Assembly (NCBI GenBank): GCA_045627385.1
Contig: JAZQNO010000023.1
Location: 1 to 64,000 of the forward strand
DNA: 64,000 bases
Direction: 5' to 3'
DNA from: UBA1757 sp045627385
Lineage (GTDB): Bacteria > Bacteroidota > Bacteroidia > Bacteroidales > UBA1402
This document shows, in pieces, positions 18,598 through 26,807 of the stretch. The number at the start of each line of letters is the position of its first letter. Position 1 is the first letter of the stretch. The position numbers were made by a program, and so were the translations under genes. The notes under the pieces were generated by a model. That model worked only from the letters and a program-made list of their open reading frames with translations. It did no database searches and was not told the origin of the DNA.

Positions 18598-20211
18598 ATG
18601 CTTATGAGAGGAATCTGCCGCTTCATATGCCTGTTGTGTCTGGCTTGTCTGCCCGGTCTGACGGTGGCTCAGGACAATCGTATGATTTACCTGGAGCACT
18701 CCGAAAGTCTGGTGTTTGACAAGGATCAGAGTCCCGACTATCAGGTTCTTGTCGGCGATGTGCAGTTCCGTCACGACAGCGCCTGGATGTATTGCGACAC
18801 GGCGCATTTCTATCAGAAGAACAACTCGCTCTACGCTTTCGGCAACGTGCGCATCGAGCAAGGCGACACGCTGTTCATCTACGGCAAATCGCTGTTTTAC
18901 GACGGCGACAGGAAAATCGCCCAGATGCGCGACAATGTCGAGATGATTGACAAGGGGGTGGCCACACTTTACACCGACCATCTGGACTATGACCGCAATC
19001 TCAATCTTGGCTACTATTTCGGAGGCGGCCGCATTGTGGATTCGGTCAATGTGCTGCGTTCGGACTACGGCCATTACAATCCGGCCACCAAAATGGCCTT
19101 TTTCAAAGACAATGTCCGGCTCGACCACCCGCAGTTCGTGCTGACCACCGACACGCTCAATTACCACACGGAGACCCGCGTGGCCTCCATCGTATCTGAG
19201 ACGCTCATCAATTCCGACGAGTCGCTCGTCCACGCTTTCCGCGGCTGGTACAACACCCAAAACCGTGAATGTCTGCTGCTCGACCGTTCGTTCATCAACA
19301 GTTCGCCCAACTATATGATCGGCGACAGCGTCTATTACAAGGAGTACGAAGGTATCGGTGAAGGTTTCGGCCATGTGGAGATCGTCGATTCGTCCAAATC
19401 GGTCACGCTGAAATCCAACTACGCCTATTACGACAAGGAGGGCGGCTATTCGCTGCTCAGCGACAGTGCCCTCTTGCTGGAATACTCCGGAAAGGACACG
19501 CTTTTCCTCCACGCCGACACGCTGAAGACCCGGCGCGACTCCATTTTCGACACCTTTATGGCCTACCACAATGTGCGTTGCTACAGAGTCGACCTGCAAG
19601 GTTTGTGCGACTCAATCTTCTATTCCAACAGGGATTCCGTTCTCAGCATGAACGGCGGTCCGATTATCTGGTCGGCCGAGCAGATGGTCCGCGGCCGTCA
19701 CATGAATCTGTTCATCAAAAACGGACAGCCCGACTATCTTCACGTCGAGAAGCATGCGCTCACCGTAGCTCAGGAAAAGGCCGACACATCGTTCTTCAAC
19801 CAGTCGGCAGGCGACGATCTGAAGGCCTATTTCGAAAACAACAAGGTGCGGAAAATCGTCATTACAGGCAGTGCCGGTTCCATTTATCTGCCGCACGATG
19901 AAGACGACCGGATGATAGGACTCAACCATCTGACTGATGGAGACATCACCCTGTATATGGATACGGCCGGCAAGATGGAAAAAATCATGGTGGCTCCTCA
20001 TCCTAAGGGCACTTTCTATCCGTTGCAGTTGGTGAAACCGTCCGACAAACGACTGACCGGTTTTTCATGGCCCGAAGAACTGCGGCCGACCGACGCGACA
20101 GACATTTTCCGCAATCCGCAGGAAGAAAACAATATCTATAACGAGCGCGACACCCGACGGACGGCGGAAGCGGCCATCCAGTCGCGTGAGAACCGCAAAA
20201 GAAGACGTTGA
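18598..20211 (+). CDS. OstA/LptA-like periplasmic protein (LPS transport family)
   Basis: 537 residues with a signal peptide (MLMRGICRFICLLCLACLPGLTVA). Repeated beta-strand motifs such as VLVGDVQFRHDSAWMYCDTA, FGNVRIEQGDTLFIYG and VTLKSNYAYYDKEGGY are typical of the OstA N domain and the beta-jellyroll proteins of the Lpt pathway. Members bind or carry lipopolysaccharide across the periplasm. It lacks an obvious LptD barrel, so it is the Bacteroidota OstA-like protein rather than LptD itself. It starts immediately after the surA stop codon. Confidence 0.8.
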   Translation: MLMRGICRFICLLCLACLPGLTVAQDNRMIYLEHSESLVFDKDQSPDYQVLVGDVQFRHDSAWMYCDTAHFYQKNNSLYAFGNVRIEQGDTLFIYGKSLFYDGDRKIAQMRDNVEMIDKGVATLYTDHLDYDRNLNLGYYFGGGRIVDSVNVLRSDYGHYNPATKMAFFKDNVRLDHPQFVLTTDTLNYHTETRVASIVSETLINSDESLVHAFRGWYNTQNRECLLLDRSFINSSPNYMIGDSVYYKEYEGIGEGFGHVEIVDSSKSVTLKSNYAYYDKEGGYSLLSDSALLLEYSGKDTLFLHADTLKTRRDSIFDTFMAYHNVRCYRVDLQGLCDSIFYSNRDSVLSMNGGPIIWSAEQMVRGRHMNLFIKNGQPDYLHVEKHALTVAQEKADTSFFNQSAGDDLKAYFENNKVRKIVITGSAGSIYLPHDEDDRMIGLNHLTDGDITLYMDTAGKMEKIMVAPHPKGTFYPLQLVKPSDKRLTGFSWPEELRPTDATDIFRNPQEENNIYNERDTRRTAEAAIQSRENRKRRR

Positions 20212-20213
20212 CT

Positions 20214-20516
20214 ATGGCTCTCTTAGGTTTTTTCAAGCAGCCCACTCCCCGTCGCTACGACCACAAGCCCATCTACTACGACAAGCAGAAGGAAGAGCGT
20301 GAGGAACGTTATGCCCGCATTCGAAAGGAACTCAATATGGAAGAAGAAAAAGACAAGGAAGTCAGACGAGACTTCGAGAAAGACATCCGCGGCAGTTTCA
20401 AACAGGCCGTGCCCGGTGGCAGCAAACAGGACAAGATCAGCCGCTTCAGCCGTATCTTCTTCATCGTCTGCGCCATTCTTCTGCTCATCGTGCTCATCGC
20501 TTATTTCCGCTTGTAG
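20214..20516 (+). CDS. Small charged protein with a C-terminal membrane anchor
   Basis: 100 residues from the ATG at 20214. The first 75 residues are highly charged (Lys, Arg, Glu, Asp) and probably helical (KQKEEREERYARIRKELNM). The C-terminus is one hydrophobic helix (IFFIVCAILLLIVLIAYF), so the protein looks tail-anchored with a cytoplasmic body. It sits 2 bases after the OstA-like gene and 3 bases before mutL. I do not recognise a named family. Its position suggests an envelope role, but this is inference. Confidence 0.75.
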   Translation: MALLGFFKQPTPRRYDHKPIYYDKQKEEREERYARIRKELNMEEEKDKEVRRDFEKDIRGSFKQAVPGGSKQDKISRFSRIFFIVCAILLLIVLIAYFRL

Positions 20517-20519
20517 ACT

Positions 20520-22403
20520 ATGGACAACTGCATCCGCGTTCTCAGTGAAACCGTTGCCAACCAGATTGCCGCCGGAGAAGTCATCCAGCAGCCGGCATCG
20601 GCCGTGAAGGAGTTGGTGGAAAATGCCATCGACGCCGGTGCCACGAGCGTGGACGTAGTCGTCAAAGATGCAGGCAAGACCCTCATCCAGGTCATCGACA
20701 ACGGCAAGGGCATGTCGCCCGACGACGCCGTTTTGTGTTTCGAACGCCACGCCACCTCCAAACTCCGTCAGGCCGAAGACCTGATGCGCATTTCCACGAT
20801 GGGTTTCCGCGGTGAGGCGCTGGCCTCCATCGCCGCCATTGCCCATGTGCAGCTGCTGACGCGCCGGCCCGAAGACGAACTGGCCTGTCAGGTGCACATC
20901 TCCGGTGGAAAAGTCGAATCGGTCGAATCGACCGTGGCCGCCATAGGCACCAGCATGAGCGTCCGGGACATCTATTTCAACGTGCCCGCCCGCCGCAAAT
21001 TTTTGGGCAGCGACGCCAAACAGTTGCTGGCCATCCGCAACGAATTCGTCCAGCAGGCCCTGGCCCATCCCACACTGCGTTTCACGCTGAACCATCAGAG
21101 CGAATGCCTGCTGAATCTTCAACCAGGAAATCTGCGTCAGCGCATTGCCGCCATTTTCGGCGACACGCTCAGCCGCCGGCTCTACCCCATCGACGTACAG
21201 ACGGAATTTGTCAACATCAGCGGTTTCATCGCCGATCCTCAGGCTGCACGCAAGCGCTCCAGCGAGCAGTATTTCTTTGCCAACGGGCGTTTCATCAGAC
21301 ATCCCTACCTGCGCAAGGCCGTCACCAGCGTCTACGAAACGCTCACTGAAGAAGGCTTGCAGGTGCCTTATTTCCTGTTTCTCGATGTTCCGGCCGACAC
21401 TGTCGACGTCAATGTGAGTCCCACCAAGACGGAAGTGAAGTTCGAAAACGAATCGGTCATCTGGCCCATTCTCAACGCCGCCGTCAAAGAATGCCTGGGC
21501 AAGTTCAACGCCGTTCCTTCCATCGATTTCGACCAGGAGGGAGCGCCTCGCATCGACGTGCTTCCCCGCACATCCCCGGCGCCTTCACAACCGAAAGTCC
21601 AGTTCGACTCCAATTACAACCCCTTCTCCCAGAGCGAAAAAGATTTCCCCGATTTTCGGGCGAAAGACGTCTCGCCATACTCCGGATACGGCCAGCCGAA
21701 AAAACAGGATTTCGATAAGCCGAAGGTGGACGGTTGGGAAAACCTTTTCGAATCGTACTCCCATCCCGATAGGAATGCCGAAGGGTCTTCTGACGATCTT
21801 GCCGCCGAACCGATTTCTCCATGTCCCGACAAGGCCTTCCAGGGTCCTATGCTCCAGTTTGCGAAACGATATCTGGTGATGGCGGCCGACGACCGCCTCT
21901 TATTGGTCGACCAGCATCGCGCCCGAGTGAGAATCCTGTTCGAACAATATATGCGTCAGATGGAATCGCACCGTTCGCTGTCGCAGACCCTGCTGTTTCC
22001 CGAAAGCCTCGACCTGGGCCCTCAGAGCCTGCTGTCCTTCCAACAGATACGGCCCAGTCTGGAAGACCTCGGTTTTGCCTTTGAAACAGACACTGAAGAC
22101 GGTCGGAATGTCAGCGTGAGCGCCATTCCGGAAAGCCTCATCGGCCATGATGCCGTGCAGTCGGTCATTTCACTGCTGGACGCCTCTGAAGAGGATGTGG
22201 GCCTCTTCGAGACCAAGCTCAACCAGCGTCTGGCGCTGAAACTGGCTCAGACTGCCGCCACTCCTTACGGCCAGGCGCTGAACCGGGAAGAAATGGAAGA
22301 AATCTGGAAAGAACTCTGCGATTGTCAGGTACAGACTTACACACCTGACGGGAAGCCCGTCATCCTCAGTTGGCAGGCAGAAGACATCAGCAAAAAGTTT
22401 TAA
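20520..22403 (+). CDS. mutL: DNA mismatch repair protein MutL
   Basis: 627 residues. The N-terminal GHKL ATPase shows ENAIDAGATSVDVV, DNGKGMS and TMGFRGEALASIAAIA. The C-terminal dimerisation domain begins near residue 440 after a Ser/Pro-rich linker. Known role: couples MutS mismatch recognition to downstream repair. In nicking MutL proteins the C-terminal motif is DQHAxxExxxxE. Here residues 464-475 read DQHRARVRILFE, so the Ala and the first Glu are missing and endonuclease activity is doubtful. The gene is tightly packed between the small anchored protein and rnr. Confidence 0.95.
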   Translation: MDNCIRVLSETVANQIAAGEVIQQPASAVKELVENAIDAGATSVDVVVKDAGKTLIQVIDNGKGMSPDDAVLCFERHATSKLRQAEDLMRISTMGFRGEALASIAAIAHVQLLTRRPEDELACQVHISGGKVESVESTVAAIGTSMSVRDIYFNVPARRKFLGSDAKQLLAIRNEFVQQALAHPTLRFTLNHQSECLLNLQPGNLRQRIAAIFGDTLSRRLYPIDVQTEFVNISGFIADPQAARKRSSEQYFFANGRFIRHPYLRKAVTSVYETLTEEGLQVPYFLFLDVPADTVDVNVSPTKTEVKFENESVIWPILNAAVKECLGKFNAVPSIDFDQEGAPRIDVLPRTSPAPSQPKVQFDSNYNPFSQSEKDFPDFRAKDVSPYSGYGQPKKQDFDKPKVDGWENLFESYSHPDRNAEGSSDDLAAEPISPCPDKAFQGPMLQFAKRYLVMAADDRLLLVDQHRARVRILFEQYMRQMESHRSLSQTLLFPESLDLGPQSLLSFQQIRPSLEDLGFAFETDTEDGRNVSVSAIPESLIGHDAVQSVISLLDASEEDVGLFETKLNQRLALKLAQTAATPYGQALNREEMEEIWKELCDCQVQTYTPDGKPVILSWQAEDISKKF

Positions 22404-22405
22404 GA

Positions 22406-24208
22406 ATGAAAAACAAGAAGAAAGCCCAAATTGCCCGCATGCGGAAAAGCGAGCTCAAGCGCCAGGTCATGGACTGGTTCAAAGCCAATCCGCGCGGCGT
22501 TTTCAACTATAGACAAGTGGCGGCCGCACTGGGCATCACCCGACAGCTTCAGAAGCTGATGGTCGACGACATCCTGCTCGAACTCACCCAGCAGCATTTT
22601 CTGCTGGAAGAGCGCGAAGGCAAGTACCGCCTGCTCGAAACCATCCGACGCGAACGTAAGGTGATGGGCGACGACATCATGGGCGAATTCGATTTGCCCG
22701 AAACCTATCCGGCGGAAGCCGAGAAGGCCGCCTTGGCCTTTTCGGAGGAAATCCGTCCCGAAGAATACAGTTTCCGCGAAGACTTCCGCCAGGTATGCAC
22801 CTTCACCATCGACCCGAAAGACGCCAAAGATTTCGACGACGCTCTGTCGGTGCGCAAAATCGGGAAAGACAAATGGGAAGTCGGTGTGCATATCGCCGAT
22901 GTGACATATTATGTCAAACCCGGTTCAGTCATCGATCAGGAAGCCGAAAAACGCGCCACCTCGGTCTATCTGGTGGACCGCGTCATTCCCATGCTGCCCG
23001 AACAGCTCTGCAACCGCGTCTGTTCGCTGCGGCCGAAGGAGGAGAAGCGCTGTTTCTCCTGCATTTTCGAAATGGACGCCCAGGCCCATGTGCTCTCCTC
23101 GCGCATCCGCCGCACCGTCATTCTGTCCGATGCCAGACTCAATTACGAAGAGGCTCAGGATGTGATCGACGGCAAGAGCGATACGCTCAAGGAGGAGATC
23201 ACCACACTGAATGCCCTGGCCCGACAGCTGCGCCAAAAACGCATAGACGAAGGCGCCATCATGTTTGCCAGCAACGAGATACGTTTCGACGTCGATGAAA
23301 ACGGCAAACCCGTCGCCATTTATTTTCGCGACGACAGCAGCGAATCGCACCATCTCATCGAAGAATTCATGCTGCTGGCCAACCGCACGGTGGCCGAATT
23401 CGTCGGCAAGAAAAGCAGCGTTCCGCGCGCTTTCGTCTACCGCGTGCACGATTTGCCCGATATGGACAAGCTGGCCGACATTTCCCGCTTTGTCCGCCAG
23501 TTCGGCCACACGCTCAAGGTCGACGGCAACCGCAAGGAAGTGACGGGTTCCATCAACAAGCTGCTGAAAGACATCGAAGGCAAGGGGGAAGAAACCATGA
23601 TTTCCTCCCTCACGGTGCGGGCGATGGCCAAAGCGGTCTATTCTACTGAAAACATCGGTCACTACGGTCTGGCCTTCTCCCACTATACGCATTTCACCTC
23701 GCCCATCCGCCGCTATCCCGACATGATGGTGCACCGTCTTCTCGAACGCTATCTGAACGATGGTAAAAGTGTGGACCGCGAAAGGCTCGAACGCGAATGC
23801 GAGCACTGCTCGGCCATGGAACAGCTGGCCGCCCAAGCCGAACGGGCTTCCGTCAAGTGCAAGCAGATTGAGTTTATGGAAGACAAACTGGGTCGTGTGT
23901 TCGAAGGCGTCATCTCGGGCGTGACCGAGTTCGGATTTTTCGTGGAGCTCACCGAAAACAGATGCGAGGGTCTGGTCGGCATGCGCGACCTGGACGACGA
24001 CCACTACGATTTCGATGAAAAGAACTATTGCCTGCGTGGCCGCCGTTTCAAAAAGGTATACCGTTTGGGGGACAAGGTGCAGGTGATTGTGGCACGCACC
24101 AATATGGACCGCCGTCAGCTCGACTTTCTGCTGGTGGACGATGACGAGGATGAAAAAAAGATCGAGGTGCCTCAGCCTCACGCAGATGCACCTCGAACAT
24201 TTATATAG
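22406..24208 (+). CDS. rnr: RNase R-type 3'-5' exoribonuclease lacking both cold-shock domains
   Basis: 600 residues from the ATG at 22406, two bases after mutL. Domains seen: an N-terminal winged-helix region (about 10-76), the RNB catalytic domain (from about 125, with metal-binding Asp residues in TIDPKDAKDFDDALSV, residues 134-148), and a C-terminal S1 domain (VFEGVISGVTEFGFFVEL). Family members of this type are usually about 700 residues or more, with two cold-shock OB folds between the winged helix and RNB. Here only about 14 residues (77-90) link KYRL to the pre-RNB helix GEFDLPETYP. The reading frame is intact across the junction, so this is an in-frame loss rather than a broken gene. 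Confidence 0.92.
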   Translation: MKNKKKAQIARMRKSELKRQVMDWFKANPRGVFNYRQVAAALGITRQLQKLMVDDILLELTQQHFLLEEREGKYRLLETIRRERKVMGDDIMGEFDLPETYPAEAEKAALAFSEEIRPEEYSFREDFRQVCTFTIDPKDAKDFDDALSVRKIGKDKWEVGVHIADVTYYVKPGSVIDQEAEKRATSVYLVDRVIPMLPEQLCNRVCSLRPKEEKRCFSCIFEMDAQAHVLSSRIRRTVILSDARLNYEEAQDVIDGKSDTLKEEITTLNALARQLRQKRIDEGAIMFASNEIRFDVDENGKPVAIYFRDDSSESHHLIEEFMLLANRTVAEFVGKKSSVPRAFVYRVHDLPDMDKLADISRFVRQFGHTLKVDGNRKEVTGSINKLLKDIEGKGEETMISSLTVRAMAKAVYSTENIGHYGLAFSHYTHFTSPIRRYPDMMVHRLLERYLNDGKSVDRERLERECEHCSAMEQLAAQAERASVKCKQIEFMEDKLGRVFEGVISGVTEFGFFVELTENRCEGLVGMRDLDDDHYDFDEKNYCLRGRRFKKVYRLGDKVQVIVARTNMDRRQLDFLLVDDDEDEKKIEVPQPHADAPRTFI

Positions 24209-24331
24209 AGGAAATTTAAAAAGAGTGTATTTTGAAACTCAATTCACTGCCATAGACGGTGATGAAACCGAAACGCTACAGACAAACTGAAAAAATATTG
24301 ATTTTTTTTGAATTTATTTTTTGACAGATAT

Positions 24332-25750
24332 ATGAACGAAGCATTATTCTCCTCTCTGAGCTGCAAAGTAGCCGATATGAAATTGACCGATTTCGGCCGA
24401 AAGGAAATTGAAATCGCCGAAAAAGAGATGCCGGGGCTGATGGCGCTGCGCAAAAAATACGGCGATCAGAAACCCTTGAAAGGCGCCCGCATCACGGGCA
24501 GCCTCCACATGACCATCCAGACGGCAGTCCTCATCGAGACGCTGACCTACTTGGGTGCCGAAGTGCGTTGGGCCAGTTGCAACATCTATTCCACTCAGGA
24601 CCATGCCGCTGCCGCTATTGCCGACGGGGGTGTACCCGTGTTCGCATGGAAGGGAGAAACGCTCGAAGACTACTGGTGGTGCACGCTGCAGGCCCTAAAT
24701 TTCGGAGAAGGTCTGGGTCCCAACCTGATTGTCGACGACGGAGGCGACGCCACCCTGATGATCCATCTGGGCGTGCGCGCCGAAAAAGACGCTTCCGTAC
24801 TGGACACTCCCTCGGAAGGCGAAGATGAAGTCGAACTCAAGAAAATTCTGCGCAGAGTGCTGTCGGAACGTCCGGGCATGTGGACCGAACTGGCCGCTCA
24901 AGTGAAAGGCGTGTCCGAAGAGACCACCACCGGTGTGAACCGTCTGTACCAGATGATGGCCAACGGCGAACTGCTTTTCCCCGCTTTCAATGTCAACGAC
25001 TCGGTCACCAAATCGAAATTCGACAACCTCTACGGCTGCCGCGAATCGCTGGCCGACGGCATCAAGCGCGCCACCGACGTGATGATTGCCGGCAAGGTCT
25101 GCGTCGTCTGCGGCTACGGCAACGTGGGCAAGGGATGCGCCCAATCGATGAAGAGCTACGGCGCGCGGGTCATCATCAACGAAGTCGATCCCATCTGCGC
25201 CCTGCAAGCCGCCATGGAAGGCTACGAAGTGAAGCCCATTGAAGATTCTCTCGAAGAAGGCGACATCTATGTCACCACCACCGGCAACTGCGACATCGTC
25301 CGCATCGAGCACATGGCCAAGATGAAAGACAGCGCCATTGTCTGCAATATCGGTCACTTCGACAACGAGATTCAAGTGGCTCAACTGAAGGCGTTCCCCG
25401 GCATCCGCGTGCGCAATGTCAAGCCGCAGGTCGACCAGTATTTCTTCCCCGACGGGCACAGCATCACCCTGCTGGCCGACGGCCGTCTGGTCAATCTGGG
25501 ATGCGCCACCGGCCATCCTTCATTCGTCATGAGCAACTCTTTCACCAATCAGGTGGTCGCCCAAATCGAACTTTGGTCGCGCAATTATCCGGTGGAAGTC
25601 TACCGTCTGCCCAAGCATCTGGACGAAGAAGTCGCCCGTCTTCATCTGGAGCACGTCGGCGCCAAGCTCAGCGTCCTGAGCAAGAAACAGGCCGACTACA
25701 TCGGCGTTCCGGTGGAAGGTCCCTACAAACCCGAGCACTACCGCTATTGA
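24332..25750 (+). CDS. ahcY: S-adenosylhomocysteine hydrolase
   Basis: 472 residues from the ATG at 24332 (an in-frame TTG at 24308 is less likely). It cleaves S-adenosylhomocysteine to adenosine and homocysteine, regenerating the methyl cycle. Typical sequences are visible: SLHMTIQTAVLIETL, CNIYSTQDHAAAAIA, the NAD-binding loop VVCGYGNVGKGCAQSMKSYG, and the C-terminal YKPEHYRY that contacts NAD of the neighbouring subunit. The 123-base leader (24209-24331) is AT-rich and holds no recognised riboswitch or clean promoter. A GT2 gene follows after 7 bases. Confidence 0.97.
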   Translation: MNEALFSSLSCKVADMKLTDFGRKEIEIAEKEMPGLMALRKKYGDQKPLKGARITGSLHMTIQTAVLIETLTYLGAEVRWASCNIYSTQDHAAAAIADGGVPVFAWKGETLEDYWWCTLQALNFGEGLGPNLIVDDGGDATLMIHLGVRAEKDASVLDTPSEGEDEVELKKILRRVLSERPGMWTELAAQVKGVSEETTTGVNRLYQMMANGELLFPAFNVNDSVTKSKFDNLYGCRESLADGIKRATDVMIAGKVCVVCGYGNVGKGCAQSMKSYGARVIINEVDPICALQAAMEGYEVKPIEDSLEEGDIYVTTTGNCDIVRIEHMAKMKDSAIVCNIGHFDNEIQVAQLKAFPGIRVRNVKPQVDQYFFPDGHSITLLADGRLVNLGCATGHPSFVMSNSFTNQVVAQIELWSRNYPVEVYRLPKHLDEEVARLHLEHVGAKLSVLSKKQADYIGVPVEGPYKPEHYRY

Positions 25751-25757
25751 TACCGTT

Positions 25758-26795
25758 TTGAAACTGAGCATCGTCATACCTGCCTGCAATGTGGAAAAGT
25801 ACTTGAAGAAGTGCCTTACCACTTGCTTTTCACAGAATCTGCCCCCAGATGACTACGAAGTGCTGGTCATCGACGACGGATCCTCCGACGGCACACTGGC
25901 TCTAGCTCAGCGCTATCCGGAACCCAATCTGCGGGTCTTCACTCAAGAGAACAGAGGATTGAGCGCCACGCGCAACCGTGGGCTGGAACTGGCTGGCGGC
26001 GACTACATCTGGTTTGTCGATGCCGACGACTGGATTGAAGACGACTGCCTGCTCCACCTTTGGAAACTGGCCGAAGCGGAACATCCCGACATACTGGCTT
26101 TCTGCTGCACCGACATTCGTGATGACGACAGCGAAGACTTGGGAATCAGGCGTTTCTCCTATTTCCCGCCGAAAAGTGACAAACAGCAGGAGACCTGCAC
26201 ACTGGAACAGGACCGGCTGGTCCTGGTCGGGAAAGACGCCTTGTCGCACTTCTTTGTCAGTCCCTGTTCCTGTATGGCCATATATCGTCGCGAATTTCTG
26301 ATTTCCAAAGGACTGAGGTTTATGGAAGGATGTCTGCACGAAGACGAGGATTTCACTCCCAGGGCCTGGTTTCTGGCCGAGCGCGTCATGCTCAGCAACG
26401 ACATCTTCTATTATGTGCGTCAGAGGGAAGGCTCCATCACCCGAAGTTTCAATCCTCAACGCGCTTACGATTGCCTGCGCATCGCCCGCTCGCTGCAGGA
26501 TTTCTCCCGAAACATCGAAGCGGCCTACCGTCACCCCTTTGTCGACCGGGCGGCATTGGTCATCATCCGCGCCTATCTGATCGCCTGCCAGATGGACCGC
26601 GACGGGCAGAAAGCCTTCAATGCGGAAATGGCCATGCGGCTGCGCCAGCATGGCCCTGACAATCTTCTGAATTCCTTACGTGAATCAAGCCGCTTCAAGC
26701 ACCGCCTCCAAGCCGGCATCTTTTCTCTGTTCCCCCGGCACAGCCTTCAGGCCTTCCGCCTGCTCCAACTGCTGCCACACCACAAATATCAGTAG
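25758..26795 (+). CDS. GT2 family glycosyltransferase
   Basis: 345 residues beginning at a TTG codon (KLSIVIPACNVEKYLKKCL). The nucleotide-sugar-binding motifs are VIDDGSSDGTLAL and the DxD in WFVDADDWIED; ED in HEDEDFTPRAWF is the likely catalytic base region. Probably makes an exopolysaccharide or LPS O-chain linkage. It lies 7 bases after ahcY and converges on the kinase-nucleotidyltransferase fusion. Donor and acceptor are unknown. Confidence 0.85.
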   Translation: MKLSIVIPACNVEKYLKKCLTTCFSQNLPPDDYEVLVIDDGSSDGTLALAQRYPEPNLRVFTQENRGLSATRNRGLELAGGDYIWFVDADDWIEDDCLLHLWKLAEAEHPDILAFCCTDIRDDDSEDLGIRRFSYFPPKSDKQQETCTLEQDRLVLVGKDALSHFFVSPCSCMAIYRREFLISKGLRFMEGCLHEDEDFTPRAWFLAERVMLSNDIFYYVRQREGSITRSFNPQRAYDCLRIARSLQDFSRNIEAAYRHPFVDRAALVIIRAYLIACQMDRDGQKAFNAEMAMRLRQHGPDNLLNSLRESSRFKHRLQAGIFSLFPRHSLQAFRLLQLLPHHKYQ

Positions 26796-26807
26796 CCCTT
26801 ACGGCAC

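Noticed and set aside
17362..19599. A 745-codon minus-strand open frame across surA and the OstA-like gene
   Set aside because: It crosses two well-supported genes, has no recognisable domain and shows the Val/Asp/His-rich look of antisense frames.
24209..24331. A SAM/SAH riboswitch in the ahcY leader
   Set aside because: The leader is AT-rich with no stem pattern I could match to a known SAM or SAH riboswitch.
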